A DNA stretch of 25,142 bases from JAPOKJ01 sp043767985 (GCA_043767985.1 JAYVKZ010000035.1:1-25142), one strand, 5' to 3'. Shown: positions 14,614-23,003, numbered from the stretch's first letter. Notes: generated by a model from the letters alone, not told the origin. Translations and numbers: made by a program.

Positions 14614-14642
14614 CCGATAGAAAGACCTTAGGGTTAAATCAA
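14614..14642 (-). promoter_or_regulatory. Weak promoter candidate for the patatin gene
   Basis: On the minus strand TTGATT (14637-14642) and TATCGG (14614-14619) are 17 bases apart. The match is four of six and three of six. The same gap (14600-14707) also has GGGACTA twice, 18 bases apart near 14647 and 14667. Confidence 0.25.
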
Positions 14643-14707
14643 TCTATGGGACTAGCAGGAACCAAGGGACTAAGCCCAATAATTGCTAATAAGATTTGAA
14701 ACTACTT

Positions 14708-15820
14708 TTACCGCGTGGCCCCTAGCTTTGGAGCACTTCGGAAAGACTCTTCGTCCCAATCGGTGACATAGGGTGTTGCGGGTATTTGTACGACCTTGCC
14801 ATTGACGATCATCGGTTTGGTACGTAACTGAGGATGATCAATCAAGTCGTATACGGAGTTCACGGCGCCATAAGCCGTTTGGGATTCCGTGAGCCGGTCC
14901 ACCGCCTGGGGGTAGATGAGCACAGCAAAAACTGCCTGAATCTGGCGTTCGAGCTCACTGCGATTTGCGGTGCGCAAAGTGTTGCTAGAGAACCGGGGAT
15001 CGGTGGCGATCCTGACATCACGCATCACCTGCTCACAAAAAAGAACCCACTCGCGTTCGTTTTGAATGGACAGGACAAACTCCTTGCCATCGGCGCAAGT
15101 GAAGACACCGTACGGGGCGATGCTCGGGTGTTTGAGACCCACACGCTCGGGCGCTTTCCCACCATACTTCGCTTGCAGGTAAGGCACGGCCATAAGCTCG
15201 GCAGCCGAATCGAACAGGGACACCTTGATGGCACTGCCCAGCCCGGTGCGCGCACGTTGCAGCAGAGCTTGCTGTATGCCGATGATGGCGTTCATCCCCG
15301 CCGTGATATCGCAGATCGAGACGCCGATGCGTCCCCAAGGGCCAGGCGCGCCGCTCACAGCCACCAAGCCACTCTCTGCTTGTACTAATAAATCATAAGC
15401 CTTGAGCTGATGCAGCGGACCACTTTCACCATAGCCGGAAATATCACAAGTGATCAGGCGTGGATACTGTGCCCGCAATTCCTTGGAGCCAAAGCCCAGG
15501 CGCTGAGCGGCTCCGGGGGCAAGGTTTTGAATGAACACATCGGCCTGCGCAATCAGCTCGCCTAGCTTGGCCTTGTCAGCGGCGGAGCGCAAATCTAGGA
15601 CGACGGATTCCTTGCCTCGATTGATCCACACAAAATAAGTGGATTCGCCGTGCACTGCCGAATCATATAGTCGCGCGAAATCACCCTCAGGGCGCTCAAT
15701 TTTGATGACTCGAGCACCTGCATCCGCCAGGCGGCTGGAACAATACGGCGCGGCGACCGCCTGCTCCAAAGCGACGACGACGACGCCATCAAGGGGTTTA
15801 CCAGTGTTTGAAACGTCCAT
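14708..15820 (-). CDS. Class III CoA-transferase (CaiB/BaiF family)
   Basis: The 370-residue protein matches the CaiB/BaiF (formyl-CoA transferase) family: EQAVAAPYCSSRLADAGARV and IKIERPEGDFARLYD at the N-terminus, NRGKESVVLDLRS, then ITCDISGYGESGPL and KAYDLLVQAESGL. In the last motif Asp143 is the likely nucleophile that takes the carboxylate during transfer. It would move CoA from a donor such as succinyl-CoA to an imported carboxylic acid. The substrate cannot be told; dicarboxylates such as mesaconate, and aryl acids, are both known for the family. It is a little shorter than usual (near 400). It starts one base after the SDR gene ends, so it is the last gene of the minus-strand transport operon. 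Confidence 0.9.
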   Translation of the reverse strand: MDVSNTGKPLDGVVVVALEQAVAAPYCSSRLADAGARVIKIERPEGDFARLYDSAVHGESTYFVWINRGKESVVLDLRSAADKAKLGELIAQADVFIQNLAPGAAQRLGFGSKELRAQYPRLITCDISGYGESGPLHQLKAYDLLVQAESGLVAVSGAPGPWGRIGVSICDITAGMNAIIGIQQALLQRARTGLGSAIKVSLFDSAAELMAVPYLQAKYGGKAPERVGLKHPSIAPYGVFTCADGKEFVLSIQNEREWVLFCEQVMRDVRIATDPRFSSNTLRTANRSELERQIQAVFAVLIYPQAVDRLTESQTAYGAVNSVYDLIDHPQLRTKPMIVNGKVVQIPATPYVTDWDEESFRSAPKLGATR

Positions 15821-15821
15821 C

Positions 15822-16574
15822 TTAAACCGTTCTTGCGCCGTCCACCGGAAACTCTACGCCACTGATAAACGCGGCCTGATCACTCGCCAAGTAGAGCGCG
15901 GCGCTGGCAATATCAGAGGGCTTACTCATGCGGCCCAAGGGAATCGTCGCAATGAACTTGGCGCGATTCTCCGGGGTATCGGGCACGCCCATGAACTTTT
16001 CGAGTAGTGCGGTTTCACCAATGACCGGGCAAATCGCATTCACTCGAATACCGTCGGGCCCAAGCTCAACGGCCATGGATTTGGACAGGAGGTTCACTGC
16101 GCCCTTGCTGCCGTTATACCAAGTGAGGCCCGGTCTTGGACGAATACCCGCGGTTGAGCCAATATTCAAAATGACCCCACTCTTTTTCTGGCGCATCAAG
16201 GGCACGACCGCATGCGCCATGTGAAAGATCGACTTCACATTGACTGCGTAGACCAAGTCAAACGTAGCCTCATCAATCTCCAACATGGGGCGGTTCAAAT
16301 GGGTGGTGCCCGCGTTGTTTACCACAATATCGGGTGCACCCAAAACCTTGACGCAGGCCTTCACCATCGAGCGCACATCGGCCGCTTGCGACACGTCACA
16401 TTTTGAAAAGGCGCATGTATCGCCAAGCTCTTTGGCAATCGCCTTGCCGCGTTTGGCATTGAGATCGGCCAGCATGACCTTAGCACCTTCGGCGATGTAG
16501 AGGCGAACAATGGCTTCACCAAATCCTGAAGCGCCGCCGGTGACGATGGCGACTTTACCTGCGAGTTGTTTCAT
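15822..16574 (-). CDS. SDR-family NAD(P)-dependent oxidoreductase
   Basis: A classical short-chain dehydrogenase of 250 residues. It has the nucleotide-binding motif TGGASGFG (12-19), NNAG (86-89) and the complete catalytic tetrad Asn112, Ser140, Tyr153, Lys157 (YNGSK). Asp37 at the end of beta strand 2 suggests NAD(H) preference. The C-terminal FPVDGARTV is typical. It would oxidise a hydroxyl or reduce a keto group on a small or CoA-bound substrate. AAGGA before ATG 16574 supports the start. It follows the livF-type gene by 27 bases and precedes the CoA-transferase by one, placing it in one operon for uptake and metabolism of the same compound (inference). Confidence 0.92.
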   Translation of the reverse strand: MKQLAGKVAIVTGGASGFGEAIVRLYIAEGAKVMLADLNAKRGKAIAKELGDTCAFSKCDVSQAADVRSMVKACVKVLGAPDIVVNNAGTTHLNRPMLEIDEATFDLVYAVNVKSIFHMAHAVVPLMRQKKSGVILNIGSTAGIRPRPGLTWYNGSKGAVNLLSKSMAVELGPDGIRVNAICPVIGETALLEKFMGVPDTPENRAKFIATIPLGRMSKPSDIASAALYLASDQAAFISGVEFPVDGARTV

Positions 16575-16601
16575 ACGAGTCCTTTCGAAATATAAATTTG
16601 T

Positions 16602-17252
16602 TTAATGAAGCTGGCCGCGCTCAAGCGTTAAGGTGGTGCAAGTCACCGCATCCAGGAGTGCGCGATTGGATTCAGTGATCACCACGCACAACTCGGGACG
16701 CAGTTGATATAAGCGCGACAAGGCTTCGGCATATTGTTTGGCCAAGGCGGGGGCTAGACCTTGGAAAGGTTCGTCGACCAGGAGCAACTTGGTTCCCACC
16801 ATTAAGGCGCGAGCCAGCGCCGCAATTTTTCCTTGTCCACCCGATAGAGCAGCGGCCGAGCGCGGCAGCAGCGCTTCGATTTGCGGTACGGCACGCTTTG
16901 CATCGTTTAGGCGTTCGCTAATCATCGCCGTGCTCAAGCCGATGGCTTCGCATGGCAGGCGAAGATTCTCTTCAACCGTCATGGTTGGAAACATCACCCG
17001 CTCTTCTGGCGCATAGCCAATCCCAAGGGCTGCTCGTTGGTGGCTCTGCACCGACGCAAAATCCGTGCCGTTGAATTGAATAGACCCCGATTTGAGGGTC
17101 GTGAAACCCATCAGACTTCTTAAGAGCGTTGTCTTACCTGCGCCGTTTCGCCCGACGATGGCATAGGTTTTTGACGGCTCAAGTTTCAAGTTGATATCCC
17201 GTAACACGGTGATGCCGGCGATATCGACACTCACACTTTGCATTGCCAGCAT
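16602..17252 (-). CDS. LivF-type ABC transporter ATP-binding protein (second system)
   Basis: The 216-residue ATPase has Walker A GRNGAGKTT, the LivF segment YAPEERVMFPTMTVEENL, the signature LSGGQGKIAALARAL and Walker B LLLVDEPFQGLAP. The H-loop position reads VVITESN, again without histidine, as in many LivF proteins. It is somewhat shorter than the usual 230-240 residues, mostly at the C-terminal end. GGAGG, seven to eight bases before ATG 17252, overlaps the end of the livG-type gene, so the two are coupled by proximity. It pairs with that protein to drive the LivH/LivM permease. Confidence 0.92.
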   Translation of the reverse strand: MLAMQSVSVDIAGITVLRDINLKLEPSKTYAIVGRNGAGKTTLLRSLMGFTTLKSGSIQFNGTDFASVQSHQRAALGIGYAPEERVMFPTMTVEENLRLPCEAIGLSTAMISERLNDAKRAVPQIEALLPRSAAALSGGQGKIAALARALMVGTKLLLVDEPFQGLAPALAKQYAEALSRLYQLRPELCVVITESNRALLDAVTCTTLTLERGQLH

Positions 17253-17264
17253 GCGAAAAGCCTC

Positions 17265-18005
17265 CTACGCCCCAAGTACGACAGCGCGTACTTCTTCGTT
17301 TTTCATCACATCCTCAGGCTTGCCGTCGGCCGCGATGCGGCCAGAAATCCAGGCGCTGACACGAGTGGCGTAGTCCATCACAATATCTACATCATGTTCC
17401 ACAAAAATCGCGGTCACCTGCTGCTCTTTCAATGCTCGCATAATGGTCGCCATTATCCTGTGCTTTTCTTCTGCGGCCACGCCACTGGTGGGCTCGTCCA
17501 TGATCATCAACTTGGGGCGAAGCACCAGGGCCATCGCAATATCGAGAAGCTTGCGATGTCCTTCGGGCAAGCTACTACAAAGCTCATCGGCGCGAGGGGC
17601 AAGGCCCACAATCTCAAGCATGCTATCGACCTCTTGCGTACTCACGCTCGCACTGAGAGGTCGCCACATACCTAAACGTTTGCTACGAGCAGCAACCGCC
17701 AATTGCACGCTTTGTCGAACCGTGTGCTCGGTAAAGAGTTGTGGCAATTGAAAGGCACGGCCGATGCCTCGGTGGACAATGGCTCGCGGCGACAGTCCGG
17801 TGATTTCAGCGTCATCGAAAAATACCTGGCCCGCATTCGGCTTAATGTAACCGGTGATCATGTTGATGAAGGTTGTTTTGCCCGCACCATTAGCGCCAAT
17901 GACGGCGAGCCGTTCACCTGCACAGAGTTCGAAATCGATATTGTCCGCAGCGACTACTCCGCCAAAAGCGAGGCTCAGGCCTTTCGTTGCAAGCAACACC
18001 TTCAT
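17265..18005 (-). CDS. LivG-type ABC transporter ATP-binding protein (second system)
   Basis: The protein has 246 residues. Walker A is GANGAGKTT, the LivG-typical IGRAFQLPQLF follows, Walker B is LMIMDEPTSGV, and the H-loop is FVEHDVDIVM. The ABC signature is SLPEGHRKLLDIAMAL rather than LSGGQ, a variant I associate with a subgroup of HAAT ATPases; the glycine is kept. It overlaps livM by four bases (ATGA at 18002-18005), so translation is coupled. Together with the LivF-type partner it forms the nucleotide-binding pair of the minus-strand transporter. Confidence 0.92.
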   Translation of the reverse strand: MKVLLATKGLSLAFGGVVAADNIDFELCAGERLAVIGANGAGKTTFINMITGYIKPNAGQVFFDDAEITGLSPRAIVHRGIGRAFQLPQLFTEHTVRQSVQLAVAARSKRLGMWRPLSASVSTQEVDSMLEIVGLAPRADELCSSLPEGHRKLLDIAMALVLRPKLMIMDEPTSGVAAEEKHRIMATIMRALKEQQVTAIFVEHDVDIVMDYATRVSAWISGRIAADGKPEDVMKNEEVRAVVLGA

Positions 18006-18979
18006 CGCGACGCCTTCATGGAAGCATCCACCGCGTCCGCCTTTTTGGGCTTAACGAGCCAGGCCACCAAACCAGCCGGGGCGACAAAGATCAGCACCAA
18101 CAACACCACCCCCATCACCAACTGCCAAGCACCGGTGAGTAGCGAGGCCGCATAGAGCTTTAAAAATTCAAACACCAGGGCACCTAAAAACGCGCCGACC
18201 GGATGACCTGTTCCGCCCAACACCGCAATGAAGACGTACTCACCCGAGCGAACCCAGTAGCCCATCTCAGGCGTGACCAAGCCTTGGATGAGGGCAAATA
18301 CCCCGCCCGCCATGCCACAAAGCGCCGCTGAAATGACGTAGCCTTTGTAAAAAACATCTCGCGCTGAGATGCCTAAATACTCGAGGCGAACCTCGTTGGT
18401 CTTGAGAGCATTCAAAGCTTGGCCGGTGGGGGAAGCGTAAAAGCGCCTTACCAGCTCGACGCTCGCCAATACCAACAGCGCAGTGATGACGAGTAAAGCC
18501 AGCTCAAACGGCGCGCGTTCAAGTGTGAACCCAATAATAGGTGGACGCTCCATCCGTAGGCCATCCGTACCTCCGGTGAGGTGATAGAACTTTCCCAACA
18601 CGGCAAACAGCACCATCGACAAAGACAGGTTCAACATGCCGAAGAAAATGCCGCGATAGCGGCGCATAAAAAGCCCCACGACGGCGCCACTCACCACCCC
18701 TACGACAATAGAAAGCAGAATGAGAAGCGCCACATCCAAGCCCGGATAGCTGCGCGACACGGCGACCACCGCATAGCCCGCTAGGCAGGTAAAGCCCGCA
18801 TGCCCAAAAGATACCTGACCGGCACGAATCAATAGCGAGACGCCGAGCGCGGCAAAACCGTAGGAGAACGCAATGATGAGTGGCGTGCGCATCCAGGGCT
18901 GTAATGACCCCAACAGGATCGCCAGCAAGGTGAGGAGCCAGGGGAGGTAGCGTAGAAGCGCTGAGGGCACCACGTTCAC
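18002..18979 (-). CDS. LivM-type permease (second system)
   Basis: A hydrophobic protein of 325 residues with about eight to ten membrane segments. LivM marks are IRAGQVSFGHAGFTCLAGYA, YRGIFFGMLNLSLSMVLFA and the ending VAPAGLVAWLV. It starts with GTG at 18979, which overlaps the livH stop as GTGA (18976-18979); its own stop overlaps livG as ATGA. The end is basic and polar (KPKKADAVDASMKASR), which suits a cytoplasmic tail. It forms the transmembrane channel with LivH. In contrast to the plus-strand system, the two permease halves are separate proteins here. Confidence 0.92.
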   Translation of the reverse strand: MNVVPSALLRYLPWLLTLLAILLGSLQPWMRTPLIIAFSYGFAALGVSLLIRAGQVSFGHAGFTCLAGYAVVAVSRSYPGLDVALLILLSIVVGVVSGAVVGLFMRRYRGIFFGMLNLSLSMVLFAVLGKFYHLTGGTDGLRMERPPIIGFTLERAPFELALLVITALLVLASVELVRRFYASPTGQALNALKTNEVRLEYLGISARDVFYKGYVISAALCGMAGGVFALIQGLVTPEMGYWVRSGEYVFIAVLGGTGHPVGAFLGALVFEFLKLYAASLLTGAWQLVMGVVLLVLIFVAPAGLVAWLVKPKKADAVDASMKASR

Positions 18980-19878
18980 ACCCGCCTCGATTCAGCGACA
19001 GCAAACAAGCCCTGTGGTCGCCATAGCAACACCAACAACATGATGAGGTAGGGCACCAAGACATCCAGCTCCGGCATTAAATAGACCGCAAAGGCCTTGG
19101 ACATACCAATGAGTAGGGCCGCAATGGCCGTGCCGCCAATCTGTCCAAGACCGGCTACGGCCACCACCGCAAAGGAGAGCACCATCATGTCGCCGCCGAT
19201 GCCTGGTACCAGGGATGTGGTGGGTGAGGCCAGCGCACCACCCAAGGTACCGAGTGCCGCGCCTAAGCAAAAAGTCATCAAGCCAATGCGATTGGCGTTG
19301 ATACCCATCGCCGTGGCCACCTCCCGGTGGTGGGTGACGGCCATGATCTGGCGACCAAATCGGGTACGTTCCAAGAACCAACGCAAGCCGAAAAACACCA
19401 GGAGCGCAGCGCTCGGCAACAGCACCAATTGATAAGTGGTGTACGTGACCGCCCCGACCTTGAGTGTGCCCATCGCGGTTGCGGCATAACTCACCGACAC
19501 TGGGCTGGCACCCCAAATGAGCTTCTGAGCATCTTCAAGAATCATGAACACTGCGAAGGTCGCCAGCAATTGCATCACCGGCTCAATCTTGAGAATGCGC
19601 CGAATCAGCAAAATCTCGATCAGTCCGCCTAATACCAGGCCCGAGATTAGCGCGCCCAAGAGCAGGGCCAACAGCGACAACGGCACCGACTCGCCATTGG
19701 CGATACGGGCGCCCACGCTCGCTGCCGCATAGGCACCAAAAGCGTAAAGGCTGCCATGGGCAACGTTGAGGATGCGCATCACCCCAAAAATAAGGGTGAG
19801 GCCCAGGGCGACGAGAAACAGCAACGCCGCCTGGGTGAGGCCATCCAGCATGGCCAATACGAAAAGTGTCGAATTCAT
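18976..19878 (-). CDS. LivH-type permease (second system)
   Basis: This 300-residue integral membrane protein has the LivH pattern: MLDGLTQAALLFLVALGLTL at the start, LIFGVMRILNVAHGSLYAFG, and the C-terminal LLWRPQGLFAVAESRRV. About eight membrane segments are visible. It begins 46 bases after the binding-protein gene ends and overlaps livM by GTGA. It is one half of the transmembrane channel of the minus-strand transporter. Confidence 0.92.
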   Translation of the reverse strand: MNSTLFVLAMLDGLTQAALLFLVALGLTLIFGVMRILNVAHGSLYAFGAYAAASVGARIANGESVPLSLLALLLGALISGLVLGGLIEILLIRRILKIEPVMQLLATFAVFMILEDAQKLIWGASPVSVSYAATAMGTLKVGAVTYTTYQLVLLPSAALLVFFGLRWFLERTRFGRQIMAVTHHREVATAMGINANRIGLMTFCLGAALGTLGGALASPTTSLVPGIGGDMMVLSFAVVAVAGLGQIGGTAIAALLIGMSKAFAVYLMPELDVLVPYLIMLLVLLWRPQGLFAVAESRRV

Positions 19879-19924
19879 CGACTAGAGGTCATAGGTATAA
19901 GCAATGCCAGGAGATCGCCGACCT

Positions 19925-21229
19925 TTAGAACACTTTGATCCGAGAGTCTTTCAACAAATCAGGCTTCAGGGTTTTGACCCACTCAGGCGACTTCGTGCCC
20001 ACTGGGTTTTGAACCATCGCACCTGGATAAATAGTTAAGCCGTCAATGATTGGGAAGGCATAGTTGGGCACCGTTTTAGTCACACCCAACATTTGGTCTT
20101 CCAAGCCTTGCCCATCTTCGCGCATGGTCACCGGACGAGTGAGTCCCCTGAACTTGAGCGCGCGCATGGCATCAGCCACTTGTTCGGTACTCGGCCACTT
20201 GCCCGCATTGGCTTTGATCGCAGCAGTGTAAGCATCAGCAATGGCCTGTAAGGCGGCCACCGCATGGTAAGCCGAGTAGATCGGATACTGGCCAGTTTTG
20301 GCACGGAACTTCTCAACAAAGGCCTTATGCTTGGCATCGTCCTTAAATTCGGGATGCAAGAAGTAATGATCGCCGCGCATGCCAACAATCACACCATCCG
20401 GCATGGCCTTGCCGACCCGTTCGAGCGAGCTTTCCGCCAGCGGCATGATCCAAGTTGAGGATTTGAGCAGACCGCGCTGCGACGCTTGGCGAATTAAAGT
20501 ATCGAGCTCACCGCCCCAAGAGGTGCTCAAAATGACATCGGGAGACAGAGCTTGTAGGCGACTCACCTCTGAGCTGAAATCGGCCGAACCAAACTTTGGA
20601 AAAAGCTCGGCCACCACCTGTACGTCGGGTTTCAGGGCCCGTAGAGTATTGATGAAAATCTCCCAGGAATCCCGGCCCCAAGCGTAATCTTGATTGATCA
20701 CCGCAATGGTTTTGAAATTGGGCTTGAGCTTCAACAGATGAAGCACACTCGCCACCATTTCTGAGGTGGCGTTGGCTTGGCTGCGCACCACATATTTGTA
20801 GCGGCGATTCTCCAGAATTTTCTCGGTGCCGCAATCCCACATGACGTTGAGCACTTTCAAATCCTCGGCGACAGGTGCGAGCGCATTGCAACTGCCACTC
20901 GAAATCGCAGCCATGGTCACCTGCACCTTCTCTTCCTGCACCACGCGTCGGAACTCAGACAGAAGCTTATCGCCGCCAATGCCCTCGTCAATAATGATCG
21001 GGCGAATCTTTACGCCGCCAATACCGCCTGCGGCATTGAGCTCGTCGATAAAGATTTCAGCAGCGGCCTTGCCAGGCACGCCGAAGACGGCGGCCGGGCC
21101 GGACAAAAAGGTGGTCATGGCAATCTTGAACTCATCGGGTTTTTGTTGCGCCACAGCGCCTCCCGAGATCATCGCGATTGCTGCACTCATCAAGGCAAAC
21201 TTAGTGCCTAGGCTTTTGGTGATGTTCAA
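19925..21229 (-). CDS. HAAT-type ABC transporter substrate-binding protein (second system), TTG start
   Basis: A protein of 434 residues with a signal peptide (cleavage near AVA-QQK at about residue 27) and the periplasmic type I fold: FKIAMTTFLSGPAAVFGVPG, the helix AAEIFIDELNAAGGIGGVKI, and YSAYHAVAALQAIADAYTAA. The start codon is TTG at 21229; AGGAG at 21235-21239 is five bases away, and no ATG occurs earlier in a usable place. It differs strongly from the other binding protein in this window, so the two systems import different solutes. It opens the transport operon and lies 99 bases downstream of the LysR gene. The ligand is unknown; the CoA-transferase at the operon's end points to a carboxylic acid. 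Confidence 0.92.
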   Translation of the reverse strand: MNITKSLGTKFALMSAAIAMISGGAVAQQKPDEFKIAMTTFLSGPAAVFGVPGKAAAEIFIDELNAAGGIGGVKIRPIIIDEGIGGDKLLSEFRRVVQEEKVQVTMAAISSGSCNALAPVAEDLKVLNVMWDCGTEKILENRRYKYVVRSQANATSEMVASVLHLLKLKPNFKTIAVINQDYAWGRDSWEIFINTLRALKPDVQVVAELFPKFGSADFSSEVSRLQALSPDVILSTSWGGELDTLIRQASQRGLLKSSTWIMPLAESSLERVGKAMPDGVIVGMRGDHYFLHPEFKDDAKHKAFVEKFRAKTGQYPIYSAYHAVAALQAIADAYTAAIKANAGKWPSTEQVADAMRALKFRGLTRPVTMREDGQGLEDQMLGVTKTVPNYAFPIIDGLTIYPGAMVQNPVGTKSPEWVKTLKPDLLKDSRIKVF

Positions 21230-21297
21230 AGCGTCTCCTCTTTACTAACGAATGGACCGAGTGGCGGATCGTAACTCTTTTAGCGCCTGCAAATGCC

Positions 21298-21312
21298 TGA
21301 TAACGATGATCA
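21298..21312. promoter_or_regulatory. Possible LysR-type binding dyad upstream of the transport operon
   Basis: TGAT (21298-21301) and ATCA (21309-21312) form an inverted repeat with a seven-base centre in the 99-base gap between the LysR gene and the binding-protein gene. LysR-type boxes are AT-rich dyads of about this size. No convincing -35/-10 pair was found beside it. Confidence 0.25.
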
Positions 21313-21328
21313 CAAGACCGCTAAGGAC

Positions 21329-22243
21329 TCAACTTTTCGGCAAGGAGGTCTTCGAAAATTGCATAGCCCCCAAAAACTCCACCAAATGCATCAGCGAAGG
21401 ATTGGGCTGCCGATCTTTCTTGATGCATACCAGCATCATGCGCTCGGCCCAATCATCGGTCAGCGGTTTGGCAATCAAACCCATCGAGTTGGCCAGGGTC
21501 TTGGCGGCAAGATAAGGCAACACTCCAATGCCCAATCCCGATTGCACCATCCGGCACACCGCCTCAAAACTTCTCACCTGAACACGAAGGCGCAAAGGCT
21601 GCTCGGCGACAATGGCTTGCTGGGCCAAGAGCCGCATCATAGACGAACCGGCTTCAAGCGCCACCACTTCATACTCGAGAATGTCGGCGAAGCGCAAGGT
21701 CTCGGTTCTTGCCAAGATATGGCCCTCCGGCAGCACCACTGACAAGTGATCGGTCATATAGGGAAATACCGTCAAGCCATCGATTGGCGTACCTTCCAAA
21801 ACGATTCCGATATCGGCCTCCGAAGCCAAGACGGCACGCGCCACTTCACTGCTCCATCGCTCCTCTATCACCAGGCGCACCTCAGGATGGCGCTGCAGGA
21901 ATTGGGCGAGATGGCTCGGCAGGTCCTCGGTCATGACCGAGGTATTCGCCATCAGTTTGAGCGCACCTTTGCGACCCGAGGCAAAGTCGCCCATATCCAC
22001 TTGCAACTGATTGACTTGCATCAAGACGGTTTTTGCATGCACCAAGAGCGCATGCCCCGCCGCAGTTAACTCCACGCCCTTTGGCGAACGCTCGAGAAGG
22101 GTGGTGCGAAACTTATGTTCAAGCAGCGCAATGCGTCGACTAGCCGCTGCGAGCCCGATATGGGAGGCTTCAGCAGCCTTGGTCAGACTGCGCATTTCGG
22201 CAGCGCGTACAAACAGGGCGAGAGAATCTAGGTCAGGAAGCAT
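21329..22243 (-). CDS. LysR-family transcriptional regulator
   Basis: The protein has 304 residues. The N-terminal winged helix-turn-helix (about 1-60) reads LDSLALFVRAAEMRSLTKAA, then ASRRIALLEHKFRTTLLER and LTAAGHALLVHA. A LysR substrate-binding domain follows (about 90-295) with LPSHLAQFLQRHPEVRLVIEE and GLGIGVLPYLAAKTL. Length and order are normal. It precedes the second ABC operon on the same strand, so it is the likely regulator of uptake, SDR and CoA-transferase, with the imported acid or its CoA ester as inducer (inference). Unlike many LysR genes it is not divergent from its presumed target. It begins only 24 bases after the toxin gene ends, so some readthrough from the toxin-antitoxin promoter is possible. 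Confidence 0.93.
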   Translation of the reverse strand: MLPDLDSLALFVRAAEMRSLTKAAEASHIGLAAASRRIALLEHKFRTTLLERSPKGVELTAAGHALLVHAKTVLMQVNQLQVDMGDFASGRKGALKLMANTSVMTEDLPSHLAQFLQRHPEVRLVIEERWSSEVARAVLASEADIGIVLEGTPIDGLTVFPYMTDHLSVVLPEGHILARTETLRFADILEYEVVALEAGSSMMRLLAQQAIVAEQPLRLRVQVRSFEAVCRMVQSGLGIGVLPYLAAKTLANSMGLIAKPLTDDWAERMMLVCIKKDRQPNPSLMHLVEFLGAMQFSKTSLPKS

Positions 22244-22267
22244 CGATTACCAGAAACCCGCTGTAAT

Positions 22268-22657
22268 TCAATTTGACTTGACAAGCTGGGTGCCGTGCAA
22301 CTTTGCCAAGCGTTTATCGAATGTACCCAGAGGGGTGTGACCCGACTTTCGTGCAACCTCTAGAATAAGGCAGTCAGAAAATCCGAGGGCCGGTTTGCGG
22401 CGGAAATTTTCCAGTGCTTGCGTCACCGTGTCGGCGTCCTGCAAAACAAGAGTTTCGTGCCCAAGAAGCATCTCCAGCATCGCGATAAGTTGAGCTGCAG
22501 TGCGATCATAGACGGCCTCTAAAACCCAAACTGTTTCTGCGAGTACCACATGCGACACCCAGGCGCCTTTATGAATCAACTTATCCGCCGAGGCGGTTTG
22601 CTTGGCATGGTCGCGAACGAGGATTCTGGTTAAGACGTTGGTGTCAATCGCGATCAT
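22268..22657 (-). CDS. vapC: PIN-domain ribonuclease toxin, VapC-type
   Basis: The 129-residue protein is a PIN domain with all four acidic residues: Asp5 (MIAIDTNVLTR), Glu41 (LAETVWVLE), Asp95 (GFSDCLILEVAR) and Asp114 (TFDKRL). These bind Mg2+ or Mn2+ for RNA cleavage. Length suits VapC toxins, which usually cut tRNA or rRNA to halt translation. Its ATG overlaps the antitoxin stop by four bases (ATGA, 22654-22657), the normal coupling of such pairs. All catalytic residues are intact, so the toxin is probably active. The target RNA cannot be inferred. Confidence 0.92.
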   Translation of the reverse strand: MIAIDTNVLTRILVRDHAKQTASADKLIHKGAWVSHVVLAETVWVLEAVYDRTAAQLIAMLEMLLGHETLVLQDADTVTQALENFRRKPALGFSDCLILEVARKSGHTPLGTFDKRLAKLHGTQLVKSN

Positions 22658-22929
22658 GCCGGTTTCACATGCCGCTTTTTAATACTGGCCTGAATACCTT
22701 CCTTGAGCTGCGCAAGACTTTTAACTTGGGACGATAATTTTGGCGTCTCGGCAAAAAGTGCTTGATGAATATCCTCACTGGACCATTTGACCACTCTGGT
22801 CACGATGATCTGTTCGCCTTGAATATTCCACTCAATGACCGAGCCCGGCTTCAACCCCATTGCGTTTCGTATGGGGGCAGGTACCGACACTTGTGATTGA
22901 GAGGTGAGTTTTGTTTGTAGATTTGCCAT
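22654..22929 (-). CDS. vapB: AbrB/MazE-type antitoxin of the VapBC pair
   Basis: This 91-residue protein has a SpoVT/AbrB DNA-binding domain in residues 1-48 (TKLTSQSQVSVPAPIRNAMG, then LKPGSVIEWNIQGEQIIV). The C-terminal half is the likely toxin-binding arm. It should bind the toxin and, with it, repress its own promoter. The palindromes at 22946-22974 are suitable operators. There is little ribosome-binding sequence before ATG 22929, so a very short leader or leaderless message is possible. Confidence 0.9.
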   Translation of the reverse strand: MANLQTKLTSQSQVSVPAPIRNAMGLKPGSVIEWNIQGEQIIVTRVVKWSSEDIHQALFAETPKLSSQVKSLAQLKEGIQASIKKRHVKPA

Positions 22930-22945
22930 GGGATAAATTTCTCAT

Positions 22946-22974
22946 ATTACCGGGGTAATGTCAAGGTAAATACC
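22946..22974 (-). promoter_or_regulatory. Toxin-antitoxin operator/promoter region
   Basis: ATTACC-GG-GGTAAT (22946-22959) is a perfect dyad, and GGTA-AA-TACC (22965-22974) is a second. A perfect -35 TTGACA (22959-22964, minus strand) lies between them. No strong -10 follows; 17 bases on, the sequence is GAAATT. Binding of the AbrB-type antitoxin here would cover the -35. Confidence 0.5.
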
Positions 22975-23003
22975 AAGCGCAAATTTCAAGTGATCTTTGA
23001 ACC

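Noticed and set aside
22944..22949. TAATAT as a -10 for the toxin-antitoxin promoter
   Set aside because: It is only nine bases from the TTGACA -35, far short of the needed 16-18.
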